The notes under the pieces: generated by a model | What the model saw: only the letters and a program-made list of their open reading frames with translations | Told to the model about the DNA's origin: nothing | Database searches by the model: none | DNA from: Thamnaconus septentrionalis | Taxonomy: Eukaryota > Chordata > Actinopteri > Tetraodontiformes > Monacanthidae | Reading direction: 5' to 3' | DNA length: 64,000 nt | NCBI GenBank assembly: GCA_009823395.1 | Contig: CM020518.1 | Coordinates: 14,700,501 to 14,764,500, forward strand | Shown here: positions 50,400 through 62,083 of the stretch, piece by piece | Layout of the letters: each line of letters begins with the position of its first letter | Position numbering within the stretch: position 1 is the first letter of the stretch | Translations under genes and position numbers: made by a program

Positions 50400-50890
50400 C
50401 GTCCCCAACTTTTAGTCCCTGTTTACACAAAGCCCGGTTTTACTGTAACCGGTAAAAATCTTTAGGTTTTCCGTCTAAAGAATTTTTTAACTGGGTTCCA
50501 GAGTAGAAACGTTTGAAAATGCCACCCCTTGCCGTTTTGTCTAAACATCAATAGCTAGATTTTGGGGTATTTTTGTTTTGTTTTGTTGTTTTGGAAATGA
50601 TGATGCCATAGCCTCGCCGTGTGAGCTTGTGCACATGATCCAAATCTTTCTTCTTCTTCCTTCCCAGGTTGCAGGGAGCAACCTTACAGCACCACATAAG
50701 GTCTGGCAGAGGTACTGCAGCGGTTGCAGTTGTTCTGAGTAGTTCCCTCTCTAGACGTGAACATTTTTTGAGGAAACTTAGTCTGTACGGAACTTTTTTC
50801 GATCACGGGTAAGAAAACGATCCGTTTGAAAAATATAAAAAAAAATAAATAAATAAATAAACATTATTTTTGTGCACACGGCCTAGGTAG
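50400..50890. repeat. Possible DNA-transposon-derived repeat
   Basis: Left wording (ctgtttacacaaagcccggt) and right wording (tttttgtgcacacggcctag) are weakly complementary, and the interior (gaaatgatgatgcc, cttgtgcacatgatc) recalls a fish miniature element. An (AAAT)n tract lies at 50845-50862. The ends are not precise. Confidence 0.35.
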
Positions 50891-50894
50891 TGTA

Positions 50895-52320
50895 TAAGAG
50901 GTGACTTTACAATCCATGGGTCAAATATTAGAGCAAAAAAAAAATGTTGTACAACTCTTTTTTTAAACCCGATTTAAAAAATATTAAAAAAAAATAAACA
51001 TCGCTGGATATCTGATTTTTATTCCAGCATCTTCCCTCTCTACTCCAAAAGAAAAAAAAATCAGATCAAAGATCCTCTGCAGGTGAAGCTAGCTCGAAGC
51101 AAGTAAATCCATGCGAGGCTTTCCACAAGGGCCATCTCGTTTAACCTTCCTGAAACGGTTCCTTTACGCGATCAAAGTCTGCGGCCGGCTGCCGTTTGGC
51201 TTTTGCAAGCCCTGCGAGTGGAAGAGGAAACCAGAGCAATAGCGCTCCGCTGATTGAGAACGTTCCCCGCGACATCAATGCTCCTCTCCCACCTCCTCCA
51301 CTTGCGTCAGAAGACTCCCCGGGAACGAGGAGTCACGCAGCGGCGGAGCAAAGGCCCCTTTTGTCAGAGCGGTAATAGAACACTTTCTCCGATGCCTCCC
51401 GCAGAAAAGTGGGAGCAGAGGAAACGGTGTCAGGCTTGGATGAGAGGAGCGACGCGGGCCCTCTGGGGGAAGATGATGTCATCGGCTGTCGTTTGATCAG
51501 CGCGCTCCGAGTCGACGTCTCAATCTGCGGGAGCCTGAACCGGCAAACGCTGTGGTTCTGCCGCCGCATGGCGTTCGTTACTAGGTCAACCTGGGGGCTG
51601 GCGGGCAGGGCCTGTTCGAACCTCTCAACACCGCCTGGCAACAATCCAAATTCCTTCCTCATTTTCCAAACCACACTCCTTCACTGCAGGTGCAATAAAA
51701 CACTAATTTATAAACTCTTATTTGTTTACATTTATGATTACAGTTATGTAAATGATTTGTATATTTATTTTATTCCTTTATTTCTTTTTAATTTGTGTAC
51801 ATTTTTCATCTTCTCCATGCACTTCATATGCTGCTGGAACTATGCAAAATTTCCCAATGTGGGAAACATTTAGATATTAACCATGGATAGCAATCTTATC
51901 GATTCCATCCATTTCTTATCCAATCTTATCTTATTAATTAAGTGTGAGCTGACACGTTCAAGTGAGAGACACTGGGTTAGAAAAAAATGAAGTATATCTT
52001 TAAAGTGGCAATACACAAAGTTTTTGCTCCCTTTGTTCATGGTTATATTTATGTTTATATAATATATTGAGTTACTTTAGTTAATGTTCATTCATTCATT
52101 TGAAGCATGCTATTTGCATGATCTTTGTTGAGGATGCAAACTGTTCCGCTGTTGTTCTGACGGGCGGGGACTCACGTGCGCGAACATGCACGCGTGGCCG
52201 GTTCAGCTTTGTAAAACAAGAGGAAGGAAAGGGTCCGGAGACGGCGTGTGGTGTGATGCTCTGCCCCAGAGTAAATCACATCACTTATCAATATCTTTAT
52301 GTGTCAATTTTGACATTACC
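50895..52320. other. Intronic sequence without recognised gene
   Basis: The first half is A-rich, then there is a CpG-containing block at 51.1-51.6 kb with open frames on both strands that lack family resemblance, then AT-rich intron. Confidence 0.5.
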
Positions 52321-52325
52321 CTGAA

Positions 52326-52738
52326 GGTTAAGTATGTTATATTTGGAGATTTTTATGAAGGAACAGCGACATCGCTTAAGTCCCCTGAGGGACTCCGTAC
52401 CTTCCCTCTCCCGAGCTTGCCAGTGATCTACGGTTGCCTGTGCACACAAACCTGAATATCTCGTCCACCTTCTTCTTTGCTGGTTTATTTGAGGACGCAA
52501 GCAGTCACACTGAATACGAAATGTGCTGTTAGGTGGGCTGGATTGCCATCTTGCACTGGCTTCCTTAGAAATATGGCAGTGCAAGATGGCAGCTAACTAG
52601 GAGCGGGAGCCTTGCTCAATGCATATTGTTATAAAAATATAAAAATAAATAATTGTACTGCGATTATACAGTATATAAAGCTTTTACCAATATAAAAATC
52701 ATAAATCAAGTCAAATTTTACAAACTGACCTTTAAATC
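52326..52738 (-). mobile_element. Miniature inverted-repeat element, family A, reverse copy
   Basis: Read on the minus strand it starts gatttaaaggtcagtttgt and contains gttagctgccatcttgcact, accagcaaagaagaaggtgg and gcgatgtcgctgttccttc, matching the 61.5-kb copy in order. A 14-bp perfect inverted repeat inside it (52545-52558 and 52577-52590) has no equivalent in the sister copy. Confidence 0.75.
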
Positions 52739-52739
52739 T

Positions 52740-54500
52740 GACTGATAAAAATTGCGTGTTGCTCTTTATAGGGGATATCATGTCAAAGAACAGCAGGTTA
52801 AATATAATATTCTCACGGAGGATGTGTGGAAATCTTTCACCAGTGAGTGGCCCACTCTGAGCGCGTCTAGCTGAACAATATGGACTCTTGACTCATCTGC
52901 ACATTTCTTCCTCCTTTGCGAGCCGAGTGGCCTTGTCTCTATTCATCTCGCCGATCAATGGCGATGGATCCAGTGTCCAGAGCCGCTTTCACTGTTATCG
53001 GTGCGCGTATTGACACGGTGGTGGATCAGCATCAGTAACCAGTTCAGGAGACAACAACATTATTAAACTGCCGAGGGAGGCTAGCGCAAGTCCCTTCTTT
53101 CTTTCTCTCTTTATTGGAGTCTCGAAGTGAAATAAATAAAGAGGAGCAGAATCGCACTGGATATTCGAGATTAATAGCTATCGAGCGGCTATTTTTTGAA
53201 GGCGGCTCTCAGAAAAACCTTTTCTTCCAACCATTCTTCGAAGATTGGACACAGTCCAAAAAAAGAACCCGCGTTTATCTCTTCCTCACACACAAAATGG
53301 AAACACAAACGCAGCGAGGCACAGATTTCTGTCTGGGCCCCGAGCGAGGCGAGGAAGATGCAAAACAGCCACCCCTCATTGCTTTCCACTGCTTCACCAT
53401 CATCGCACGAACAAATGTTTGATCTTTGATCCATGACAAAGGGGTCTGCCGTTCCCTACCCGCCCCTCCTCCTCCTCCTCCTCCTCCTCCCCCTCCTCCT
53501 TCTCCTCATCCTACTCCTCCAGTCCCCTTTGGACGTGTCCGTCCATGTGGAATAACAGCAAGTAACATCTCGCGAGCCTCCAATCGACAAACGCGGCATA
53601 ATGCAGTTAACTGCGCGCGGATTATGCAAGAGACCGGATAAGCGTTAAAGTGATAGCCTCCAGCACAAACACACACAGTACACACACACAAACACGCAGG
53701 CCCGGGTTCCAAAAGACACAAAGAGCCTGGCCGCGGTGCCGCGCAGGGCCTCCGTGAGAGGAGGAGATATGAGGATGATGAAGTCTCAGAGGTGCGTTTG
53801 GAGAGCCGCGATAAAAGAGCCCCCCCGCGGCCACACCCATGAAGGAAGAACGGGCGCCCGCTCGGAGTGAACGGAACAATGAGCGCGTGAAAAAGAGACG
53901 TCGCGTCGCTTCCTCCGCACCGGGCTCCGGCTCGGGCGATAAATCCCCGTCCACTTTGCGGCGATCAATCTCGCTAATGGCGCCGCTCGCCTCGTCCACT
54001 GTGTACATATAATCAGCCATAGCTCCTGGAGGGAGGAGGACCCGTACGGCGGTTTTGTGCATTGTGTGTGTGCGCTTCCATTCGGGACATGTGCGTTTGT
54101 TTGCTCGATAAAGCAGCGGCAGTAAAGCAGGGCAAATCGCTTTGGTAAAGGCCGACCTCGTCCAAATGGTTTCCACATGATTCGCTTTTAGAGGCCCAGA
54201 TGATGCACACCTGCAGTGCCGTCGGCGTACAGTGAGGCGCACATCATCCGAATCGCCGTGGAGGCAAACAAATCACGCGGGGGAGGCGAGGCAGAGGCCA
54301 TTATGAAAAACTGACTTCATCAGCTCTTTACCGTGTCTTTCCGTGTCACTGAGATGCCAACGGACATGCAGAGGATGAAAAATGAAACATGGCTACTTGC
54401 ACCTTTCTGGATGGGCAAGATGACGGATGCAGATTTTTGTTTCGTTACATTTTTTTCTTTTTTTTTCTTTTTTTAATCTTCAACACATTAAGAGCTGTTA
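52740..54500. other. Intronic, including a CpG-rich block at 53.5-54.3 kb
   Basis: (CTC)n at 53464-53520. The CpG-rich part gives a 206-codon minus-strand frame (53622-54242) that passes through a CA-rich stretch. One non-repetitive piece (53935-54020) looks conserved-element-like. No family was recognised. Confidence 0.45.
53464..53520. repeat. (CTC)n pyrimidine tract
   Basis: About 19 CTC-type units with few interruptions. The plus strand is almost purely pyrimidine, so triplex formation is conceivable. Confidence 0.92.
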
Positions 54501-54509
54501 GTAATTTTC

Positions 54510-54717
54510 CCCATTAGCGCTAACTATTGAGCAGCTGGCCAATCGCAAGGGAGTGAGCAGTTCCAAGGCGAAGCCAGGGATGGAGCTGGTGGGGTTGGGG
54601 GTGTGGGAGGGTGGAGTGAGGGAAACGCTTGTTTTGCAAGGCCTGTACAGCTCAACAAAAAAACTCTACCAAAACCATTTATTACATCTGGAAATGGCCA
54701 TAAAAGGCCCCTTAAAA
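54510..54717 (+). repeat. Dispersed repeat family B, copy 2
   Basis: It matches 48495-48705 in order: ctggccaatcgcaagggagt, ccagggatggagctgg and ggaaatggccataaaaggcc. Confidence 0.65.
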
Positions 54718-54719
54718 AA

Positions 54720-55580
54720 ATAAATCAATAAAATAATCAAAATAAATTCTTGAAAAATGAATTTTTCCCAGGCATGTTTTTTTCTTTCAAAGAGTATCAA
54801 CAGTCCACTGAACACTGCGTCGCAAATTAGCATGGGAGTGAATGCAAAGTGCAAACAAAGTGAGTGCCATTGCCACAGTGATGGTGGCGTGAACCCGGGG
54901 CAGTCAGCTCCACGGCATGGCTTCCTTGCAAGTCAAACTCGGCTTAAATACACTGATCAGTCATCGGCATAGACACACACACACACATGTCAGACATAAA
55001 AAGAAGGGGGGTGGGGGAATGTGTGGTGGTGCGGCGACATGCTGCACTGTCAGTTCCTTGCAGCCGGGAGGAGAACGATGCTCCCCGCACGACAGGCTTT
55101 AAATTCAGAACGATTACATTTGGATGGGGAGCGCGGAGTTAAAGTTCACCATGATCTGGGCCCCTACCGGCGAGCGTCCTCGTGCAAGGCATTGACTCCC
55201 AGCTTGTGGGATGACCTCAGCTGCCAAGGGGGCTTTCCCATAGTGAGGAGGCACCACGTGGAATCACTCCATAACGCCGGCTGCGTTCAAATCTGTAAAA
55301 TGAGTCACAGCCGACGCAAAATCACTTTGCGAGGCTTTTCGTCTGGCCGAAAAGAGAACAGTGTAGTCTGCAGGCGCTGGCTTCCTCTGCGGCCGAGCAG
55401 CGGAGCGTTACAAAGGGCGCGTCGGCAGCGCTGAGGCTCATGGGCCACCAGTCAACTTACATAAGAGCGGGTGAAGGCTTCGCCCACTTGGTTTGAGTTT
55501 TATAGTTTCGGAGAAAATCCCCGACCAGGAGAAGATTTTAGCTGCACCAATTGTGCGCTATACCAAGTTTTCTTGGTGCT
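54720..55580. other. Intronic sequence without recognised gene
   Basis: A short (AC)n near 54973-54988 and moderately GC-rich sequence follow. The open frame at 55021-55434 shows no domain pattern. Confidence 0.5.
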
Positions 55581-55584
55581 TTTG

Positions 55585-55965
55585 CTCTCAGCTGTTCCCT
55601 TCAAGGGTCACCGCAGCCAATCACGTGCCTCCATCTAACCCTCTCTTCTGCATCCTCTTCTCTCACACCATCTACCTTCATGTCGTCCTTCGCGACATCC
55701 ATTCATTCCCTTCTACAGTCTCCTCCCAGGCCTCCTGCCTGCCAGTTCCCACCTCAGCATCATTCTAACCCCATATCCACTGTCCCTCCTCTGCACACGT
55801 CCAAACCACCTCAGTCTGGCTTCTCTGGCTTTACCTCCAAAACATTTAACACCCACTGGCCGCCCCTCATGATCCCATCCATACATCCTGGTCACTCCCA
55901 GAGGTCACTTCAGTATTTTAATCTCTGCTACCTCCTGTCTTTTCCTCAGTGGCTCTGCATTTGTC
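55585..55965 (-). mobile_element. Truncated non-LTR retrotransposon (LINE), reverse-transcriptase C-terminal end
   Basis: Minus-strand translation yields KAREARLRWFGRVQRRDSGY and LAGRRPGRR. After frameshifts it gives a segment like GCGDP near 55600. These are the recalled motifs of the final part of a fish LINE polyprotein. It is the same family as the 23.5-kb copy. It is inactive, with frame breaks and no 5' part. Confidence 0.8.
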
Positions 55966-55969
55966 ACTG

Positions 55970-57055
55970 AACAAGTATACACTATATAAATTATGGTTAA
56001 AGAAATGCCATTACAATATGTGTGAATTACTCACTAGATACAATTTAAGAAAAAAATACCTTGAACGACTCAGGGTGAGGAAACAACGATTGAAACGTAC
56101 CTGTTACATGATTAGAACAGTTGATAATCCAATAAAAAACAAATAGATGATTTTTTTTTTTTTAATTTGCAGTTTCATTAAAAACAAACAAAAAAAAGTT
56201 TTCTTCCATCCACGTCATTTTCTATGCCAGTGTTTACTTATTCAAGCCCTGTGGCTCGGGGACACTCTTCCTCCTCTTCTTTCGGCAAAATCAAACATCC
56301 AGCCTCTATTTACCAGCGCTGCTCTCTAATCTCATCTGCTCGAGCTCGTCCCGGAGGGGTTACATCACGACTTCCTCCCAGTGGATTGCACAGGCCCTCT
56401 GGTCACTCTGGAGGTCACCCCTCCCAGATTACGAGGCCTGTGGCAGACCGGAAACCCCAACTTCGCCCTCCCCCGATTATTTATAGCCATTACATTAGAG
56501 GCCCAGGTCACTTAATGGACGAGCTTGTTTCGCCTGCTCGTCCATTAGTTGCTCAGCCAGCAGACGCGGATTGACAAGGAGAGAGGGAGGGCGGCCTTAA
56601 AATGAGAGCAGCCACTCCCGCCCACCGAGAGAGACCCACAGTGAGAACTCCATAATTCATAACTCGTATTAGAATGAAAGCCTTCCAAGTAGAAGCAAAG
56701 AGATCTGGGGCAATGTGTGTGTGTGTTTGAGGATATTACTCTGATCGTACCTGCAATGAGGTTATTGCGCCGGCAACAAGGACATGTAATGCATGATTAG
56801 CGCTCCTGTTATTGCTCCCGATCAATTTTGGCGGGCGAGTGATTTGTCGGCGCACCAACAGAGAAGCAATTTCGACGGTTAGTTTTAGCGGCCAGTGATT
56901 TAGCACCTAAGCAGATGAACGCTTCAATCCGAGGGCGTCCTGTCCCTCGTTCGCCGTCACCGCATCTTCAGAATGCCTTCGCCATCGTCTCAAACCAGCA
57001 AATAAAAATATTGAGACTATCATACAAAACATGACTGATTCAGCCAAGTTTTAAA
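55970..57055. other. Intronic sequence without recognised gene
   Basis: AT-rich, then a non-repetitive block at 56460-56560 that includes a 12-bp-arm inverted repeat (separate entry) and tttatagccattacattaga, which looks conserved-element-like. Confidence 0.5.
56513..56547. repeat. Inverted repeat, 12-bp perfect arms
   Basis: taatggacgagc (56513-56524) and gctcgtccatta (56536-56547) flank an 11-nt loop. Each arm carries a homeodomain-like TAATGG site. Confidence 0.94.
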
Positions 57056-57063
57056 CTACAAGT

Positions 57064-57369
57064 CAGTGGCCGCCAACCTCTTCGAACCTGAGAGCTACTT
57101 CATGGTATTGAGTCGTGTGAAGGGCAGCCAGTTTGCTACTCTTCTGAAATAACAAATTTGTCAGTTAGCCTTCAGTTATATACCATTATACAACATACTG
57201 ACCTATGTGAAGACAATCATCACTATGAGAGTTCTCAATCATTTACAACAATGACTCAACAAGGTTGGATAAACCTGAATTTTAAACGTGGTTCAATGAG
57301 CCTGCGGGCTACTCATGTGGTCCTTGAGGGCGACCCGGTGGCCCGCGAGTACCGTGTTGGTGACCCCTG
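57064..57369. mobile_element. hAT-like miniature element with perfect 8-bp target-site duplication
   Basis: The left end cagtggccgccaac and right end gttggtgacccctg are inverted repeats (about 11 of 14). Both flanks are ctacaagt (57056-57063 and 57370-57377), an exact 8-bp duplication diagnostic of hAT insertion. The interior text (cttcgaacctgagagctact, gtggcccgcgagtacc) is a recalled fish family. It has no transposase. Confidence 0.9.
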
Positions 57370-57377
57370 CTACAAGT

Positions 57378-58247
57378 GGTCGATATCTCGTGCAACAATC
57401 AGTTTGTCCTCTTCGGCAACAGGAAAAAACCTCCATGCAGATGGTATTATCATGGGAAGGCGTTTCTGTCGGACAGGCAACTGCCGGGTTTCCTTCCTGG
57501 TGGAAGTAAGCGAGTGAACGGCATGATGTAAGCGGAGGCTTTATTCTTAGATACCACGCCGCGGGTGTAATAGGTGTGCTCTACAAACGGACATCCCTCT
57601 GGCAGCTGTCCTTGGGAAGATAAACAAGTCCCTTTTAAGACGTAAGAACACATCCTGCATTTAGAATGTGGCGATGAAAAGACACATTGCCACGCATCAA
57701 GCAGTGTCACCAGTCAGCGAGAGGAAGTGGCAGAACATATTTCAAATTGATTGATTGTGAATCGGGGGGGGAGGGAAAAAAATCTGCAAAAGAACCACGC
57801 AGAAGTAAGCACAGTAAGCAAATGGTAATGGCTGGAAAAGTGAATGTTTCCAGAGCGGCTAATGCCGAGTCATCACCCACATTTAAATTATTCATTAAAA
57901 CTGAGGCGAAGCCGCCCCGCCGGAGCTCTCTGATCAATCCCTGCAGCAACAAGCCCGCTTAAATTTCCACACCCTCTACTAGAAGCAACCGATCACAGCG
58001 TTACCATCCAACCTGGAAGCTATCCATCACACTACAGCAATATATGTACAGGGTTAGAAAAAATAACAGTGTCAATATAACTGTTTTTCTTGGGGGGCGG
58101 GGGGTGTATTAGCATCCAACTTGTAGTTGGGCAAAATGGAGCAATGTTAACAGCTGGCTGTTGTCTCCTGGTCAAATTACTGATAGTTCCATTCTTATTG
58201 TATAACCCTATAATTGGTGAAACGAGGGCATGCTTTATTTCTTCTTG
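57378..58247. other. Intronic sequence without recognised gene
   Basis: The interval 57830-57960 (gagcggctaatgccgagtca, aaattattcattaaaactg) is a conserved-element candidate. Nothing else was recognised. Confidence 0.5.
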
Positions 58248-58798
58248 CGCTCTCCCATTGCACAAACAAAATGCATCTTCAATGATACCCTCTCCTTCAT
58301 AATGCCTGCCTCTGAAACAGCCTGTTTGTACACAGACAGCTTCACCAAAGGTCGTTTTGCTTTTCTTTTCATTTTTTTGTTTTATTTTTTGGCTTTTTTT
58401 TTGGCCCTACAACAATGATTAGCTCGCCACGCTATTTTACTACCACCCCCACGCTGTCCAGTAAACTGTTTCCCTCTTTAGATATGGAAAAAGGGATGAG
58501 TGTGTAATGCCGGGAGTTTATACGTGCAGAAAACAAGAAAGAAGGCCAAAAGGATTTGAGTTTGTTAAATAATTGAGGAGGCTGACACTGTTGTCAGGAG
58601 TGAAGCCATGCATGCATTTTCTAGTCCATTTCAGCTCAGTCGAACTGTTTGGGGTACACAGCTGTTAGGGAAGACACGGCAGCGTGGCTTTAGAAAACAT
58701 GTTAGCTAAAAGTTTAAGGCTGTGGTGCCGAGGGGGCAACCAAAGGAGCTGCAAAAACGGCATTACAAGAGAATAGGCAATTTATCATGAGCATCGTT

Positions 58799-58834
<36 letters not shown>

Positions 58835-60403
58835 GGGGGGCAGGGGGGGATCCTGTGGTCCCATCACATTTAGTTGTCTAGAAAGCCATCCTATTGCTTT
58901 TCTCATTACTCCAAAACAGTTTTGTCCTGAGGCGTTGGAGGAATGTCATTAAGTTGAAGAGAAAATGGAAACCTCCTCTGTTTATTCCGCCGCTTTCCTC
59001 GCGCTTCTGGAGTTCCAAGCTGGATCGCATTTTGTTGTCGGGACCGTGTGGACTGGGTTTCCATTCGGTGAGGTTGGGGTCTTCAGGTGGGCGCAGCTGC
59101 ATTTTTACGGCCAAATTTCTGTTTTTCCTCCACGGCCAAAAAAAATGTTCAAATGAGGGCAGGTGACACATGGCTCTTGTCTGCCAAAGGCGCACCTGTC
59201 AAAGTAAGTCAACTTAATGCACAGGTGGCTGCTACAGTTTATAACTGGTTGCTTCTTTAAACAATTTTGTACCAACATATAAATTAAGTATGAGAAAGTT
59301 ATCGCTTTTTCCCCTTTTTTGGCAAATTTGACTCAGTTATCCATCCATGAAGAGTTGCAGGTCTGCGGAAATGCTGAGAGCACGTAAGGTTAAGGTTTAG
59401 ACACATCAGGCTAAAAAAAAATAAAATGCCCCAGAATGAGGAAGTAAAGGGAAACAAAGGCTGGGGGGGGCACCATGAAACTACATGAGGCCATGCTCAA
59501 CGGAACATCTGAATGACATGATACAATAGCATTGAAGCTGAACTTAAATGTAACGACAACTTGCAACAGAAATGTGACATGTGGAATTAAACCATGTGAG
59601 CTAAACCTATGACGAGCATGCATCCAAAACCTCTCGAGATTCTTCAGTTTGGATCAAAGCAGGAAAGGAGTCAATCAAACAACTGTCTCGGTGCTGCGCT
59701 GTAGCCACAGAGGCTCAAACCAAGATTTGAGAATCGCAGGTCACATCAACTCAGGTGGACGTCTTCGCTAGTGCACTCTGGTGATGAATTCAGCTCATCA
59801 CTGCAGGATGAAGGACTATTTTTGGAAAGGGGAACCGGCAGCGCTATTCAAACCACATGCATGACAGGATGTTCAGTCTGATGGTTATGTGATCATTCTT
59901 ACACCGAGCCCTAAAGATAAACATAAGGTGCATCTATGAGATTGAAATGCACTACGGCAATGCAAGGCTCCGAATCTAATCTATAAATAATTGTCAACCA
60001 ATCTGGGTTACGTCTCTTATTGCATTATGGTTCACAGTTCTCCTTTGTGGTCAATTTGGAGAACTACAAAGTAACAGTTGTGTGGGAAGAAAACGTTAAT
60101 GTTGTTCTAAGGGCAACTCGCAGGCCAAAATCCCAATGATGTCAAATATGGTGACATCTCAAAGGGTTTACGTACATCCATGATGACGCAAATCAAGTTC
60201 CACTATAGAAAAAATGAATACGTTGCCTCGGCCATTCAAAGAGCCAATCACCCGTGCCATTCAGGTCTCTGGTTAGAGCTCGGCTTATTTAAGCCACTGA
60301 GACCTGTAATGATCTCCCAATAGTATCATCAGTCGCGCTGACATTTAAAGACAATTGAATACGGAAGAGATGGAATACGCAGTTCAGAGGCCTTTAAACC
60401 AAT
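58248..60403 (+). repeat. Segmental duplication, copy A (2156 bp)
   Basis: Direct repeat of 62084-63839. Both edges of identity are sharp. By hand I count about 5 differences in the first 497 bp and about 19 in the last 1258 bp, so identity is roughly 98-99%. Copy A carries 401 bp (58745-59145), including a (TG)n tract, that copy B lacks. No gene was recognised inside. A CCAAT motif (about 60244) and tatttaag (about 60288) near the right end are shared by both copies. Confidence 0.97.
58801..58832. repeat. (TG)16 microsatellite, inside the copy-A-specific segment
   Basis: Sixteen TG units followed by a G-rich run. Absent from the duplicated copy. Confidence 0.97.
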
Positions 60404-61515
60404 TTATTTAAATCGTGAATTCCTAAGATTTCTGAAAGCAAGGAGGTAACGCAGGTGGTTTGTTAGACAGAAAATTAACATTTCATCAGACAAATATCTG
60501 CAATGATCCCAATGCAATGATCTGCTAGTTGTTGTTGAGCCTCCTCACGTGGTTTGAAGTTATTGAAAATGAACTTGAAAAGGCTGATCCCTTATCAAGC
60601 TTTGTTTGTTGCCTAAACTCTTATCAGCCTGAGACCGTTTTTCCTCCCTTCCCAGTTGAATTTTTTTAAACAGTGAAGTGAAAATGCTTCAAGTCACCAC
60701 CATCAGTTCCAATCATCTAATCTCTGTTTTTTCAATTTCTTTTTCATGATTTTAGTCAACCGAGGTTTACTTTGACTATTTACAGATGGCAAGTGTGCCC
60801 AAATTAGCATAAGTGCACGGCCCTCTCTGTATGACTGAGTACATTGGTGCCTCGTCCTCCCCCCTTGGCCCCGCTATGGATATGTGCTCATCGTCTCATC
60901 AGCCCGGGCCACCAACCTAATTGGACTGTTGGGGGGCTTTAAGTTCCCTCTAATGACTGACGAGCAGATGACACATCAGTGGGGATGTCCTTAGGAGGAG
61001 GCAAACACTAACAGATGGCTTCAATCTCCAGCAAATGACAAGTCAGATCCCTCACACAAGCGCCTCAGATCACTTGGATTAGATGGAAATTTAACCCGGG
61101 TTAACCACGCCAGGCTCTTTGACTCCCCTGAAGCCTAAATACCCCTGGAAACTTCACAGCACACAGAGTCCACCGGTGCGTTCTCCCATTTGAAGTGAGC
61201 CTAAGGTGTGAAAGAAGGGGCCCTTTTCAATATACAGGCCCACAGTCTGCATATTTATTTTTGCAAATATCTGAACTCGATATCTAATTTCAGACTTTTC
61301 AACAGCAGAATGAAAATCAGATGCCGCGGGTTTGTTCACCTGGCACACAGTCGGCATTGATGGATATCGTTCATAATCAACTTGCAATGTGCAGGAGGTG
61401 TTTTCTGCTGCTGCTCCGGCGGGACTCAGTGGAAAACGTTTGGTTTTAACCCTGTGCTGGAAGGAGTACAAACTTTGCCATTTTGTACAATGGCCCACGT
61501 TCTAATAAGGGATTT
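60404..61515. other. Unique intronic spacer between the duplicates
   Basis: The interval 60780-61150 is non-repetitive, with cctaattggactgttgg and ccctctaatgactgacg, and a perfect palindrome ttaacccgggttaa (61091-61104). It is a reasonable conserved-element candidate. Confidence 0.5.
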
Positions 61516-61519
61516 TTCT

Positions 61520-61877
61520 TTAAAGGTCCAGTATGTAATGTTTGGCTTGAATAACATATAAGGATATAGATAGAGCAAGGGTCTTGCTCCCAGTTAGCTG
61601 CCATCTTGCACCACCATATTTTTAAGGAAAGCAGGTATGGTCAATGCAGCTCACCCTACACCATGTACAGTAATTAGTGTGACTGCTCGCATCTTCAAAT
61701 AAACCAACAGAGAAGAAGGTGGACAGGGTATCCAGGTTTGGGTGACAGGCCACCGTAGCTCACTGGCAAGCTCAGAAGGGGGTGGGAGAGTGGAAGACGC
61801 TGCACTACAAAATGTAACCACTTGATGTCGCTGTTTCTTCTTCAAAATCTCCCAAAAATGACACACTTAACATTTAA
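61520..61877 (+). mobile_element. Miniature inverted-repeat element, family A, third copy
   Basis: It starts ttaaaggtccagtatgtaat and contains gagcaagggtcttgctccca, ttagctgccatcttgcacc and aaataaaccaacagagaaga. It ends near atgacacacttaacattta, whose complement resembles the start at about 18 of 25 positions. Confidence 0.75.
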
Positions 61878-62083
61878 CAGTTAAACGTGAAACAGATCAT
61901 CTTGTCATGCCAAATGATAAGAGTCCAAAGCAAACGCAAGGGTTGACTTTACATTTATGAAGAACTAACAATCGTTGCACACCGGCTGGGTATCAAGGAT
62001 GAGATCTGATCAAGAACTGGAGGTTTATCAAGAGCTGCCAGACGGCGGTCAATCGATAACCGTTGAGTGCATCCGCTCTCTGT

